A DNA stretch of 64,000 bases, from NCBI GenBank assembly GCA_937927415.1, contig CALBDS010000031.1, positions 92,746-156,745 of the forward strand, in the 5' to 3' direction. Of the stretch, positions 35,637 to 44,709 are shown one piece after another. Both the position numbers and the translations under genes were made by a program. How positions within the stretch are numbered: position 1 is the stretch's first letter; each line of letters begins with the position of its first letter. This DNA is from an uncultured Rhodospirillaceae bacterium. GTDB lineage: Bacteria > Pseudomonadota > Alphaproteobacteria > Azospirillales > Azospirillaceae. The notes below the pieces were generated by a model, which was given only the letters and a program-made list of their open reading frames with translations, made no database searches and was not told where the DNA came from.

Positions 35637-36668
35637 ATGACGACACCGGCAGCCCGCGGGTTCCGCATGCCCGGCGAATGGGCACCTCACACCCGTTGCT
35701 GGATGGCGTGGCCCTGCCGTCCGGAAACCTGGCCGGAGGGCCAGTTCGACGCCGCCTGTCAGGCCTATGCCGATGTGGCCCGCGCCATCGCCGATTTCGA
35801 ACCCGTGACCATGGTCTGCGACCCCGCCGACGTGGCCGAAGCTTCCCTGGCCTGCGGGCCGGCGGCGGGGGGCAGCGGCATCCAGATCCTGCCGGTTCCC
35901 CTGTCGGATTCCTGGATCCGCGATACCGGCCCCAGCTTCGTCACCGACGGGCGCGGCGGGCTGGCTGGGGTGCATTGGGGCTTCAACGCCTGGGGCGGCA
36001 ATTACGCCGAGTGCGGCAAGGACCGCGAGGTCGGGCGGCTGGTGCTGGAGCATCTGGAACTGGAACGGTTCCGCGCGCCGCTGGTGATGGAGGGCGGGTC
36101 CTTCCATGTGGACGGGGAGGGCACGCTCATCACCACCGAGCAGTGCCTGTTGAACCCCAACCGCAACCCGCACCTGTCCCGTGACGAGATCGAACGGCAC
36201 CTGAAGGACCACCTTGGCGTCAGCACGATCATCTGGCTGGGCGGGGGGTATCAGGACGACGAGACGGATGGTCACATCGACGAGATCGCCTGTTTCGTGC
36301 GCCCCGGCGTTGTGCTGGCCCTGACCACCGACGACCCGGCCGACGCCAATTTCAAGGTGTTTCAGGACAATCTCGACCGGTTGAGCCGCGCCCGCGACGC
36401 CCAGGGCCGTACGCTGGAGGTCATCCCCCTTCCGCAACCCGCCCGGCGGGATGAGAACGGGGTGCGGCTGACGCTCTCCTACACCAACCTTTACATCGCC
36501 AACGGCGGGGTGGTGGCGCCGTCGTTCGAGGATCCCCGCGACGACGAGGCGTTCCGCATCCTGCGCAAAGCCTTCCCCGACCGGGAGGTGATCCAGATCC
36601 CCGCCCTGGACATCGTGCGGGGCGGGGGCGGGATCCACTGCATTACCCAGCAGCAGCCGGCCCCCTGA
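35637..36668 (+). CDS. aguA: agmatine deiminase
   Basis: Agmatine deiminase converts agmatine to N-carbamoylputrescine in polyamine synthesis. The 343-residue protein shows the guanidino-group-modifying motifs: the N-terminal MPGEWAPHTRCWMAWPCRP, DSWIRDTGPSFV, EGGSFHVDGEGTLITTEQCLLN and the C-terminal catalytic cysteine in GGGGIHC. ATG 35637 has AAGGGA eight bases upstream; ATG 35628 is in frame and would overlap that site. No N-carbamoylputrescine amidase is adjacent, though a nitrilase-superfamily gene occurs at 14016. Confidence 0.95.
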   Translation: MTTPAARGFRMPGEWAPHTRCWMAWPCRPETWPEGQFDAACQAYADVARAIADFEPVTMVCDPADVAEASLACGPAAGGSGIQILPVPLSDSWIRDTGPSFVTDGRGGLAGVHWGFNAWGGNYAECGKDREVGRLVLEHLELERFRAPLVMEGGSFHVDGEGTLITTEQCLLNPNRNPHLSRDEIERHLKDHLGVSTIIWLGGGYQDDETDGHIDEIACFVRPGVVLALTTDDPADANFKVFQDNLDRLSRARDAQGRTLEVIPLPQPARRDENGVRLTLSYTNLYIANGGVVAPSFEDPRDDEAFRILRKAFPDREVIQIPALDIVRGGGGIHCITQQQPAP

Positions 36669-36685
36669 CGGGGGTGGCTTTGCCG

Positions 36686-37357
36686 TCAGGCCAGCCGTTT
36701 CAGCCGGCGCTGAAGGCCGCGGCCGTACTTGACCGCGGTGGCCGCCCAAAGCCGATGCGGCCATCCCACCGCGGCCCGGCGGTTCAGGAACAGAACGTCG
36801 GTGTTGTCGAGCGAGAACGGCAGCGTATGGAACCCCAGGGTCCCCATGCGCCGTTTCACCGCTTCGACCGCCGGGCGGGTTGCGGGATAAACGAAATCGT
36901 GGAATTCCACGGTGATCTGATCGATATCGGCGAACTCGGCATCGGCGGCGGCGGCGAACATGTCCAGTTCAGCCCCCTCGATGTCGATTTTCAGCAGGTT
37001 GATCCGGCCGATGCCGGCCCGGCGCCGAAACTCCGCCAGGGTCACGGTGTCGGTGTCGATGGTGCGGGCCGCCCTTTCCCCCTCGAACCGATCGAAACCG
37101 CTGGCGCAGTCGGGGTAGATGTTGATCCGCATCGTACCGATGGCGCCGGAAATGGCCCATGGCAGCACGGTCAGGTTCGGGTGCGGCTCGATCCGTTCAA
37201 CAAGCTCCGGCACCGGTTCGGCGGCGAAGACCCGGCAACCGTAGCGTTGAATGATGGAATGTGAAAACTCGCCATGATTGGCCCCGAAATCCACAACAAC
37301 ACTGCTCTCATCAAGCCGCGTGAAAAAAGAATGGCTGTGGATATTGTCAATCATCAT
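36686..37357 (-). CDS. FkbM-family methyltransferase
   Basis: The 223-residue protein has the FkbM signature: motif I VVVDFGANHGEFSHSI, then VFAAEPVPELVERIE, the central LLKIDIEGAELDMF and the ITVEFHDFVYP segment. FkbM enzymes O-methylate sugars or polyketides, often in surface polysaccharide synthesis. It stands between agmatine deiminase and a PHB depolymerase with no glycan cluster beside it, so its substrate is open. It may be less GC-rich than neighbours near its start, but this was not computed. Confidence 0.88.
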   Translation of the reverse strand: MMIDNIHSHSFFTRLDESSVVVDFGANHGEFSHSIIQRYGCRVFAAEPVPELVERIEPHPNLTVLPWAISGAIGTMRINIYPDCASGFDRFEGERAARTIDTDTVTLAEFRRRAGIGRINLLKIDIEGAELDMFAAAADAEFADIDQITVEFHDFVYPATRPAVEAVKRRMGTLGFHTLPFSLDNTDVLFLNRRAAVGWPHRLWAATAVKYGRGLQRRLKRLA

Positions 37358-37512
37358 GCGTTACCCGTTTAATCCCGTCATATCTTATGCGTGCATTATC
37401 CATATGGCAGGCGGGTAGGACCGATGCCTCCATGGCAGCATCATAGCGTCATGCTGCCATGGCCGGGCATATTTCCGTTTGCAGCACACCCTTGGCTGCA
37501 ATCGATAAAGAA

Positions 37513-37560
37513 AAAGGGGGTTTGGGGATCGCCCCAAACGGGTTTGGGCGGTAGCCCAAT
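37513..37560. repeat. double stem-loop intergenic repeat, family A copy 2
   Basis: GTTTGGGG pairs with CCCCAAAC and TTGGGC with GCCCAA, matching the copy at 4197-4245 almost base for base, including the AAAGGGGG leader and the GCCCAAT end. It sits just past the 3' end of the PHB depolymerase gene. Confidence 0.85.
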
Positions 37561-37575
37561 GGCTCCGGGATCGGC

Positions 37576-38748
37576 TTACCGGCGGCTCAACGCTTCCACG
37601 AACTTCCAGATGATGCGGATCTGCGGCGCGTCCTTGCGCCAGTAACCGGCACCATTATACCCCCACCAGTCCCAGCAGCCGCTGGGGTTGCCGCTGATTC
37701 CCGAGACGCCTTCGGTGTTCTGCGCCTGCGGGTACAGCACAATGATGTTGTTCCGCTCGGCATAGTCGTTGTAGCCGGCATCGGCGGCAAAGAGATAGGT
37801 GTGCTTGGGATCGTAGCTTTCCAGGTTGATCTGGTCCTGGTTCTGGTGGCAGCCGTGCAGCGCGATGTGCAAGGCGCACGACGCTCCGTTCTTGCAGGCT
37901 TCCGGCACATAGACATAGCCGTACTTGTGCATCCGCCACGTCGGATTGCCGGGGCCGATCACCGCGTGCTGGTCGAAGCGGATCAGGTTGTTGGGATCGG
38001 CGGGGCGGTTGGCCTGGGGGGTGTTTTCCCGGCGGTGCAGATACGCCATCATGTCCGCCGCCCCGTCCATGCCGCAGTTGGCGATATAGGGCGACCCGGC
38101 CACACAGCCGGTCTGATTGGGGGAGGCGGTGGTGGGCATGGTGTGCGGCATGCCGGGAACCACCTTGGACACGATCTGCTGGCCCGCACTCTTGTCGGCG
38201 CAGGCCCCCAGCAGGGTTTCATACAGCGCCTTGGTGGCGTTGGTGACGTTGGCGGGCACCGTCTGGTCGTCGCCGCCGGCGATCAGATACACCCGGTCGC
38301 CGCACAGCCCCGATTGCGGGTCCACCGCCCGCCGGTCGAAGGCGTCCTTGGCCAGATAGCTCAGACGCGACAGTTCGATGGGGCGCCCGGCGACACCGGG
38401 AACCTCCAGCGCCGGGATCTTCTTGTAATAGGCCGTGCACATGTTGGTGGCGGTGATGTCGGAGGTCACCGGCGGAGTCTGCCCCTGCATCAGGTCGGCG
38501 CACCGGAACGGCGGACCGGCGACCAGCCCGGCCCCCACCAGATCCTTGGAATGGGCGACATGAAGCTGAAAGGCCATGGCGGCGCCCGATGAAATACCGG
38601 ATACCGACACGTCGGCGCGGTTGATCGACAGCGCGATGTTGTTCTTGCGCAATTCGGCGATCTGGGCCTGTGCCCCAGCTGCCAGGGAGAAGAAAGACAG
38701 CCCGGCAAGAAGCGGCAATGCGATTTTGAATACTCGCGTATTCATCAT
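37576..38748 (-). CDS. secreted PHB depolymerase, circularly permuted type
   Basis: The 390-residue precursor has a signal peptide ending near residue 29 (GAQAQ). Its esterase blocks are in swapped order. The catalytic Ser motif VSGISSGAAMAFQL lies near the N-terminus (about 48-62), whereas the oxyanion block YVYVPEAC...LHGCHQ and the NIIVLYPQA and GCWDWWGYNG blocks, which open ordinary Esterase_phd depolymerases, are at the C-terminus. This order is known from the Penicillium funiculosum enzyme and related bacterial ones. It would degrade extracellular short-chain polyhydroxyalkanoate. A TAAGGA site precedes the ATG. Confidence 0.88.
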   Translation of the reverse strand: MMNTRVFKIALPLLAGLSFFSLAAGAQAQIAELRKNNIALSINRADVSVSGISSGAAMAFQLHVAHSKDLVGAGLVAGPPFRCADLMQGQTPPVTSDITATNMCTAYYKKIPALEVPGVAGRPIELSRLSYLAKDAFDRRAVDPQSGLCGDRVYLIAGGDDQTVPANVTNATKALYETLLGACADKSAGQQIVSKVVPGMPHTMPTTASPNQTGCVAGSPYIANCGMDGAADMMAYLHRRENTPQANRPADPNNLIRFDQHAVIGPGNPTWRMHKYGYVYVPEACKNGASCALHIALHGCHQNQDQINLESYDPKHTYLFAADAGYNDYAERNNIIVLYPQAQNTEGVSGISGNPSGCWDWWGYNGAGYWRKDAPQIRIIWKFVEALSRR

Positions 38749-38990
38749 TATGATTCCTTATAATTATCGATATGCTGACTGTTGTCTGCTATCAGAGAAA
38801 TATTATCTTGTCATGTCATCAATTGACGCGATGCAGCATCATTGAACGGCGTGATTCGGGACGCGTGATGACAGATCGGGGAGGGGGCCGCCACCGTCTG
38901 ACGCGCTTTCGGCTTTAAACGATAGGTTTATCCGATTACTCTGCGGCAGACGCGGGGTGTGGTCGCCCGGCCCTATCAGATGGATCGACC

Positions 38991-39446
38991 GTGCGGATCA
39001 TCTTCCGGCGCCGTGAGAACGGCGAGCATGTTTCCCTGAGCTTCCCGGTGGTGGTGGCGGGCGTTCTGCTGCTGCTGGCCGTGCTGGGCGGGGTGACCGC
39101 CGTGGTCGCCAACAAACCGCGCGGCCCTTCCATGTCCGTTCCCGGCTCGCAGAAGAACTATGCCCGCCTGCCGCAGATGTCCTTTGCCGTCGGTGGCGAC
39201 CGGCAGGTGGTGGATATCAAGGCGCTGATCGAGCTTGATCCCGGCGTGGACCCGACGGTCGCCCTGCCTTACCTCGACCGCATCTCCGACCGGCTGTCGG
39301 ACCGCATCCGCCAGATCGACCCGGCGCAACTGTCGGGGGCGGAAGGGGCGAAGCTGGTCAAGAGCACCATCGCCCAGGTGCTGGACCGGGAAATGAAGAC
39401 GGTGAAGGTGCGCGACGTGCTGCTGGACCGCTTCGTCATTCACTGA
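38991..39446 (+). CDS. fliL: FliL-like flagellar basal body protein (isolated)
   Basis: The 151-residue protein has a short cytoplasmic N-terminus, one transmembrane helix (about 15-40), and a periplasmic domain with the FliL pattern: RLPQMSFAVG, DPTVALPYLDRISDRLSDRIR and the closing VKVRDVLLDRFVIH. FliL surrounds the stator-rotor region and tunes torque. No other flagellar genes flank it; the next chemotaxis genes are several kilobases away. The GTG at 38991 gives a typical length. A divergent FliL-like paralogue is possible. Confidence 0.82.
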   Translation: MRIIFRRRENGEHVSLSFPVVVAGVLLLLAVLGGVTAVVANKPRGPSMSVPGSQKNYARLPQMSFAVGGDRQVVDIKALIELDPGVDPTVALPYLDRISDRLSDRIRQIDPAQLSGAEGAKLVKSTIAQVLDREMKTVKVRDVLLDRFVIH

Positions 39447-41307
39447 GGTTTTTTTCCGCTGCGCTCTCGGATGCCCGCCGGTTCTGGCGGCGCTCGCGCC
39501 ATTGCCACAGGCGAAAGGCGATGGCCGCCCGCCAGCGCCCGAAGGCCCGGCGCATCAAGGTGGCGGGATTCTCGAACAGGGCGATGCGCGGCTGCGACAC
39601 CGGGGTCGGCTCCAGCGCCAGCCCGACCGAGGTGATGGCGGCCCCCTCCATATCCCGGACGATTAACTCCACCCCGCCCATGCGCAGACGGTCGCCGATT
39701 TCGACGGCGGCCCCGAATTCCTTGGCGAACAGGGCGTGCAGGGTCAGGTCGGCGTTGGGCAGGGCCAGGGGCAGGCCATAGAGTTCCGCCACCTGCACCA
39801 CCGTCACGTCGGGGTTGAGCACCAGATCGCCGAAGAACTGGTGATCGTCCTGATCCAGCGGGCGGGTGCCGCCGTACAGCCGGTCCAGCAGCGGCAGCCG
39901 TGACGGTGCGGCGAACACATAGATATGGTCACCCCCCTGCAGGGGCTTGGCGCGGTAGATGGGAACCACGACGCCGTTGCGGATCACCAGCGACGGGCGC
40001 GCCCAGCGCGGCACCTTCTGCCCGCGGGCGGCGGGGCTTTTGGCGTGAACGGTGTAGGCCACCAGCTCGTGATTGGCTTCCCCCGGCAACTCCAGCTCCA
40101 CACGATCGACGGGGCCGGTGCGCGGCGGGATGATCAGACCCAGCCAGCGGGCCATCGGGCGGATGGTCCAGCCCTGGACCACCAGCGACAGCACCACCAC
40201 CAGAAAGGCGGTGTTGAAGATCACCTGCCCATTTTCCAGCCCGCCCAGAATGGGCACCAGCGCCAGCAGGATCGACACCGCCCCGCGCAGCCCCACCCAG
40301 GCGACGAAGGTGGTTTCGTTGGCGGTGAAGCGGAACGGGATCAGGCACAGCCACACCGCCAGCGGCCGGGCCACCAGGGTCAGCAGGGCCGCCAGGGCGG
40401 CGGCGGGCAGGGCGATGTCGATGAAATTCCGCGGGGTGGCGAACATGCCCAGCAGCACGAACATCACGATCTGGCTGAGCCACGTCAGCCCGCTGTGGAA
40501 ACGCCGCAACCCCTGGGCGCCGCGCAGATGCACGTTGCCCGCCACCAGCCCGGCGACATAGACGGCCAGGAAACCGCTGGCCCCCACCTGTGCCGTGGCG
40601 CCGAAGATGAACAGGGCCAGCGTCAGGGAAATCACCGGGTAGAGGTCGCTGTCCAGCTTCATGCCGTTGATGCAGGCGACCAGCAGCACCCCGCCCAGCA
40701 TCCCGGCGATCACCCCGCCGCCCATCTGCAGCAGGAATTCCAGGGCAATGGACCCGGCCCCCATCACATGGCCGGAGGTGGCCATCTCCACCAGCAGGAT
40801 GGTCAGCAGGATCGCCATGGGATCGTTGCTGCCGGATTCGATTTCCAGGGCCGACCGCACCCGCTCGCGGATGGTGATGCCGCCCACCCGCAACAGCATG
40901 AACACCGCCGCCGCGTCGGTGGAACTGACCACCGATCCTAGCAGAAACGCCTCCACCCACGGCAGGTTCAGCAGATAATGGGCGGCCAGCCCGACCACGC
41001 CGGTGGTCACCCCGACGCCGACGGTGGCAAGCGTCATCGCCGGCCAGGCAGCAGCACGGTAGGCCGACAGCCGGGTGTCGAACCCGCTTTCGAACAGGAT
41101 CACCGCCAGCGCCGCCGACCCGACCAGAAAGGCCATGGGCGCGTCGCTGAAGGCGATGCCCAGCAACCCGTCCTCTCCGGCGATCAGCCCCACCCCCAGA
41201 AAGATCAGCAGCAGCGGCGCGCCCATCCGGATCGCCAGCGCCCCCGACAGAATGCTGACGACGAGCAGCGCCGAGCCGACCAGAATGATGCTGTAGGCCG
41301 CTTCCAT
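39436..41307 (-). CDS. K+/H+ antiporter of the NhaP2 (CvrA) type
   Basis: The 623-residue protein has a CPA1-type antiporter core of about 12 helices (residues 1-400), with GVGLIAGEDGLLGI, SVVSSTDAAAVF and the ion-site EIESGSNDPMAILL motif. It then has a TrkA_C regulatory domain (about 410-490) and a CorC/HlyC-type C-terminal domain (about 495-580). This domain order is that of NhaP2/CvrA, which exports K+ in exchange for protons and is regulated by the C-terminal domains. The stop overlaps the fliL-like stop by 11 bases in convergent orientation. Confidence 0.93.
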   Translation of the reverse strand: MEAAYSIILVGSALLVVSILSGALAIRMGAPLLLIFLGVGLIAGEDGLLGIAFSDAPMAFLVGSAALAVILFESGFDTRLSAYRAAAWPAMTLATVGVGVTTGVVGLAAHYLLNLPWVEAFLLGSVVSSTDAAAVFMLLRVGGITIRERVRSALEIESGSNDPMAILLTILLVEMATSGHVMGAGSIALEFLLQMGGGVIAGMLGGVLLVACINGMKLDSDLYPVISLTLALFIFGATAQVGASGFLAVYVAGLVAGNVHLRGAQGLRRFHSGLTWLSQIVMFVLLGMFATPRNFIDIALPAAALAALLTLVARPLAVWLCLIPFRFTANETTFVAWVGLRGAVSILLALVPILGGLENGQVIFNTAFLVVVLSLVVQGWTIRPMARWLGLIIPPRTGPVDRVELELPGEANHELVAYTVHAKSPAARGQKVPRWARPSLVIRNGVVVPIYRAKPLQGGDHIYVFAAPSRLPLLDRLYGGTRPLDQDDHQFFGDLVLNPDVTVVQVAELYGLPLALPNADLTLHALFAKEFGAAVEIGDRLRMGGVELIVRDMEGAAITSVGLALEPTPVSQPRIALFENPATLMRRAFGRWRAAIAFRLWQWRERRQNRRASESAAEKNLSE

Positions 41308-41465
41308 AGGCGTGGACTTTTCTCCGCCGGACCGGGGCGGGGTGGGGATGGATCAGGAACGAAAATGTGCCGGAAAGGATGTGTCCGGTGCAATCCTGAC
41401 CGTTGCGGCAGGGTTCACTTTTTCCACCCCAAGCGCGGCCGTGACCGGCCGCAAGGGGCGCGGGG

Positions 41466-42404
41466 CTATTCCAGCCCCGCCTTTTTGCGCACGTCGTAGC
41501 TGCGGGTGCGCGCCCATTTTTCCATGAACTCGATCAGTTCGGTGTCGGGCGGATCGGGAAGGACCACCTTCAGCTTCACATACTGGTCGCCGGGGGTCTT
41601 GGTGGTCTGGTTCATCACCCCCTTGCCGCGCAGGCGCAGCACCGATCCGGTGTTCGACCCCGGCGGCACCTTCACCGCGACCGGCCCGGCCACCGTCGGC
41701 ACGCGGATGGTGGCCCCCAGGATCGCTTCGTTCAGGGTGATCGGCACGTCCAGATGGATGTCGGCGTCCTGGCGGGTGAACAGCGGGTGCGGTTCCACAT
41801 GAACTTCGATGATGGCGTCACCGGCGGCCCCACCACCCATGCCGGGCAGCCCCTGGCCCTTCAGGCGCAGTTTCTGTTCGTTCTCGGTGCCGGGGGGAAT
41901 GGTGACGTCGATGCTCTTGCCGCTGGACAGGCTGATGCGCCGCTTGGTGCCCTGGGCCGCCTCCAGAAAAGGGATGGTGACGGAATAGGCGATGTCGGTT
42001 CCCTTGGCCTTCACCCCGGCGCTGCCGCCGGTGCCGCCACCCGCACCTGTCCGGCGGCGCCCGCCGCCGCCGAACAGGTCGGAGAACCAGAAATCATCGG
42101 CGAATCCGCCGTCGTCGGCCCCGGCCGCCCCGGCGGTGCCGCCCGTCCGCCCGCGGGTGGACCAGCGGCCCCCGCGGTCGGGCCGTTCGGCCCCGCTGGC
42201 GTCGATCTCGCCCCGGTCGAAGCGGGCACGCTTGTCGGCATCGGACAGCAAGGAATAGGCGGAGGAGATTTCCTTGAACCGTTCCTCGTTGCCGCCGTTC
42301 CCCTGGTCGGGGTGGTACTGCTTGGCCAGCTTCCGATAGGCTTTCTTGATATCGTCGGCGCTGGCGCTGCGCGGAACGCCAAGGACCGTGTACGGATCAC
42401 GCAT
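41466..42404 (-). CDS. J-domain co-chaperone (CbpA/DnaJ class II)
   Basis: The 312-residue protein begins with a J domain (DPYTVLGVPRSASADDIKKA, the essential HPD in QYHPDQGN), continues with a Gly-rich segment (about 75-145) and ends with the DnaJ C-terminal peptide-binding domains (VTIPFLEAAQGT, AILGATIRVPTVAGPVAVKVPPG, LRLRGKGV). The cysteine-rich zinc finger of DnaJ itself is absent, so it is a CbpA-like class II protein that stimulates DnaK. ATG 42404 is used, directly before the J domain. Confidence 0.94.
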   Translation of the reverse strand: MRDPYTVLGVPRSASADDIKKAYRKLAKQYHPDQGNGGNEERFKEISSAYSLLSDADKRARFDRGEIDASGAERPDRGGRWSTRGRTGGTAGAAGADDGGFADDFWFSDLFGGGGRRRTGAGGGTGGSAGVKAKGTDIAYSVTIPFLEAAQGTKRRISLSSGKSIDVTIPPGTENEQKLRLKGQGLPGMGGGAAGDAIIEVHVEPHPLFTRQDADIHLDVPITLNEAILGATIRVPTVAGPVAVKVPPGSNTGSVLRLRGKGVMNQTTKTPGDQYVKLKVVLPDPPDTELIEFMEKWARTRSYDVRKKAGLE

Positions 42405-42449
42405 GGGCTGCCCGGTTCCGCCCCTCAACCGCGGGGCATGACAATAGTG

Positions 42450-42911
42450 TTAGGAGTTCTTGACGATTTTCCAACCGCCGTCAGCCTGTTTGCAAGCGGT
42501 TCCATAGGCCAGCTCCGTCTTTCCTTTCACGGTGACGGTCTGGCGGAATTCACGGCAATAGGTGTTGGCGGTGGTATAGCCTTCCCGCGTGGTGGTGATG
42601 GTGCCGGAATTGCCCGACTTCGGGTTGCTCCACTGGGTCACTTCGCCCAGGGGGATGGCGTAGGCGCGGGTCATGGCCTTGGATGCCGCCTGCTGGTCCT
42701 CGGCGTCCAGGGAACCGGCGATGTCGCGGCCGACGAAGGCGCCGAGCAGGGTGCCCACGCCGGTGGCGCTCAGCTTTTCGCTTCCCGCCCCCACCTGGGT
42801 GTTGATGACCGGGCCGCCGGACGCGGAGCCGCCGTCCTTGGAGCCGGAAGTGGAGCAGCCGGCCAGCAGGACCACGGCCACCGCCACGGGGGCAAACGTC
42901 TTTGCGAACAT
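42450..42911 (-). CDS. outer-membrane lipoprotein, glycine-zipper surface-antigen type
   Basis: The 153-residue lipoprotein has a lipobox VVLLAGC (Cys near residue 17), then a Gly/Ser-rich linker and a glycine-zipper segment TGVGTLLGAFVGRDIAGSLD. A C-terminal domain follows, with WSNPKSGNSGTITTTREG and YCREFRQTVTV...AYGTACKQADGGWKIV. This matches the RT0821/Lpp0805 and rickettsial 17 kDa surface antigen family. It likely sits in the outer membrane; the function is unknown. It precedes the J-domain gene on the same strand and is divergent from pdxH. Confidence 0.87.
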   Translation of the reverse strand: MFAKTFAPVAVAVVLLAGCSTSGSKDGGSASGGPVINTQVGAGSEKLSATGVGTLLGAFVGRDIAGSLDAEDQQAASKAMTRAYAIPLGEVTQWSNPKSGNSGTITTTREGYTTANTYCREFRQTVTVKGKTELAYGTACKQADGGWKIVKNS

Positions 42912-43122
42912 GAAAACCAAACCTCGACAGTTGATGCACCGCCGCCGGTCCGTCACCATGCAAGGGATCGGAAAGATGGGTTCGGGCGCGCCGGTCGCCC
43001 TGATATACGAAAACCGATGCCCGCTGTGAATTGCGACGTGACGCGGGTGGCCCTGCGCGCCATTCTTTTCTCCCACCCCGGGCCCCTTGGGACCGCCGGG
43101 GACGGCACGACCTGAGGAAATC

Positions 43123-43731
43123 ATGTCCGACCTGACCGAACGCGACCCCTTCGACGTCTTCGCCGCGTGGATGGCGGAGGCTGAACAGAGCGAACCCAAC
43201 GACCCCAACGCCATGGCGCTGGCCACCGCCGACGCGGCCGGCGTGCCGTCGGTGCGGATGGTGCTGCTGAAGGGAGTCGATCCCCGCGGCTTCGTTTTCT
43301 ACACCAACACCGAAAGCCGCAAGGGCGAACAGCTTCTGACCAACGCCAACGCCGCCCTGTGCTTTCATTGGAAGACGCTGAAGCGCCAGATACGGGTGGA
43401 AGGAGCGGTGGAAACCGTCACCGACGCCGAGGCGGACGCCTATTTCAACAGCCGCCCGCGCGACAGCCGCATCGGTGCCTGGGCCTCGCAGCAGTCGCGC
43501 CCCATGGAAGGGCGGTGGGAACTGGAAAAGCGCGTGGCCCAGTTCGCCACCAAATTCGCCCTGGGTCATGTGCCGCGCCCGCCCCATTGGACCGGGTTCC
43601 GCATCGTTCCCCGCCGCATCGAATTCTGGCAGGACCGCCCCTTCCGCCTGCATGAGCGGGTGCTGTTCATCCGGGAGGTGGTGCCCGGTCAGACTCCCGG
43701 CGGCTGGACAACCGAACGGCTGTTCCCATAA
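43123..43731 (+). CDS. pdxH: pyridoxamine 5'-phosphate oxidase
   Basis: PdxH is an FMN enzyme that oxidises pyridoxamine or pyridoxine phosphate to pyridoxal 5'-phosphate. The 202-residue protein shows PNAMALATAD, the FMN-binding SVRMVLLKGVDPRGFVFYTN and SRKGEQLLTNANAALCFHW, and the C-terminal signature FWQDRPFRLHERVLF. The ATG has GAGGAAA upstream. It is divergent from the surface lipoprotein gene and followed by a cation efflux gene. Confidence 0.96.
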   Translation: MSDLTERDPFDVFAAWMAEAEQSEPNDPNAMALATADAAGVPSVRMVLLKGVDPRGFVFYTNTESRKGEQLLTNANAALCFHWKTLKRQIRVEGAVETVTDAEADAYFNSRPRDSRIGAWASQQSRPMEGRWELEKRVAQFATKFALGHVPRPPHWTGFRIVPRRIEFWQDRPFRLHERVLFIREVVPGQTPGGWTTERLFP

Positions 43732-43770
43732 GACTTCGGTGATGAACATCACCATGGGCAACGCCGGATC

Positions 43771-44709
43771 ATGATCCCCCCCCCGTTGGCGGAACGCGGC
43801 TCTCCGGCCGAGGTGGAGCGGCTGCGCCATTGGGCCACGCTGGCCAGCGTGGCGGTGGCGATGACGCTCATCGCCACCAAGCTGGCGGCCTATCTGCTGA
43901 CGGGGGCGGTCAGCATCCTGTCCTCGCTGGTGGATTCCTGCACCGACCTCATGGCGTCGCTGGTCACGCTGTACGGTGTGCGCCACGCCATGAAGCCCGC
44001 CGATCCGTCCCACCGCTACGGCCACGGCAAGGCCGAACCGCTGGCGGCCCTGACCCAGGCGGCCTTCGTCGCCGGTTCGGCGGCGTTCCTCAGCGTCGAG
44101 GCGGTCCACCGCTTCACCGCCCCCCAGCCGGTGACGGAGGGGATGGTGGGCGTCGGCGTGATGGTGCTGTCGATCGTGCTGACGGCGGCGCTGATCGCCT
44201 TTCAGCGCCATGTGGTCAACCGCACCGGCTCCATCGCCATCGGGGCCGACCGGCTGCACTATTCCGGCGACCTGCTGATGAACAGCGCCGTCATCATCGC
44301 CCTGCTGCTGAGCGAGTGGAGCGGGCTGCCGGCGGTGGACCCGCTGTTCGCGCTGGGCATTGCCGCCTTTCTGGTCCACGGCGCCTTCGGCATCGCGAAG
44401 GCGGCGCTGAACGTGCTGATGGACCGCGAATTGCCGGAAGAGGAGCGGCAGCGCATCACCGCCGCCGTGCTGGAGCATCGGCCGGTGCGCGGGATGCACG
44501 ACCTGCGGACCCGCAGCACCGGCACCGGCATCTTCATCGAACTGCATCTGGAACTGGATCCCGCCCTGCCGTTGGTGCGGGCGCACGAGATCACCGATGC
44601 GGTGGAGCGGGATCTGCTGACCCGTTTCCATCCGGCGGAGGTGCTGATCCATCAGGAACCGGCCGGTCTGCGCGACGAGCGGCTGGACGAGCGCATCCAG
44701 GGCGCCTGA
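43771..44709 (+). CDS. cation diffusion facilitator (FieF/CzcD family)
   Basis: The 312-residue inner membrane protein has about six helices and two metal-binding patterns of the CDF family: SLVDSCTDLMASLV in helix 2, with the HRYGHGKAEPLAAL loop, and GADRLHYSGDLLMNSAVI in helix 5. A cytoplasmic C-terminal domain (about 210-300) follows, with VRGMHDLRTRSTGTG and the ligand-rich VLIHQEP end. The DxxxD / HxxxD arrangement is that of FieF, which exports Fe2+ or Zn2+ using protons. The exact metal is not determined. Confidence 0.93.
   Translation: MIPPPLAERGSPAEVERLRHWATLASVAVAMTLIATKLAAYLLTGAVSILSSLVDSCTDLMASLVTLYGVRHAMKPADPSHRYGHGKAEPLAALTQAAFVAGSAAFLSVEAVHRFTAPQPVTEGMVGVGVMVLSIVLTAALIAFQRHVVNRTGSIAIGADRLHYSGDLLMNSAVIIALLLSEWSGLPAVDPLFALGIAAFLVHGAFGIAKAALNVLMDRELPEEERQRITAAVLEHRPVRGMHDLRTRSTGTGIFIELHLELDPALPLVRAHEITDAVERDLLTRFHPAEVLIHQEPAGLRDERLDERIQGA

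Noticed and set aside
37391..37575. Short + strand open frame between the FkbM and depolymerase genes
   Set aside because: It runs through the family A repeat and has no protein-like sequence.
38915..38940. TTTAAACGATAGGTTTATCCGATTA as a sigma-28 promoter for the fliL-like gene
   Set aside because: The -10 half resembles CCGATAA, but the spacing from TAAA is about 11 instead of 15 bases.
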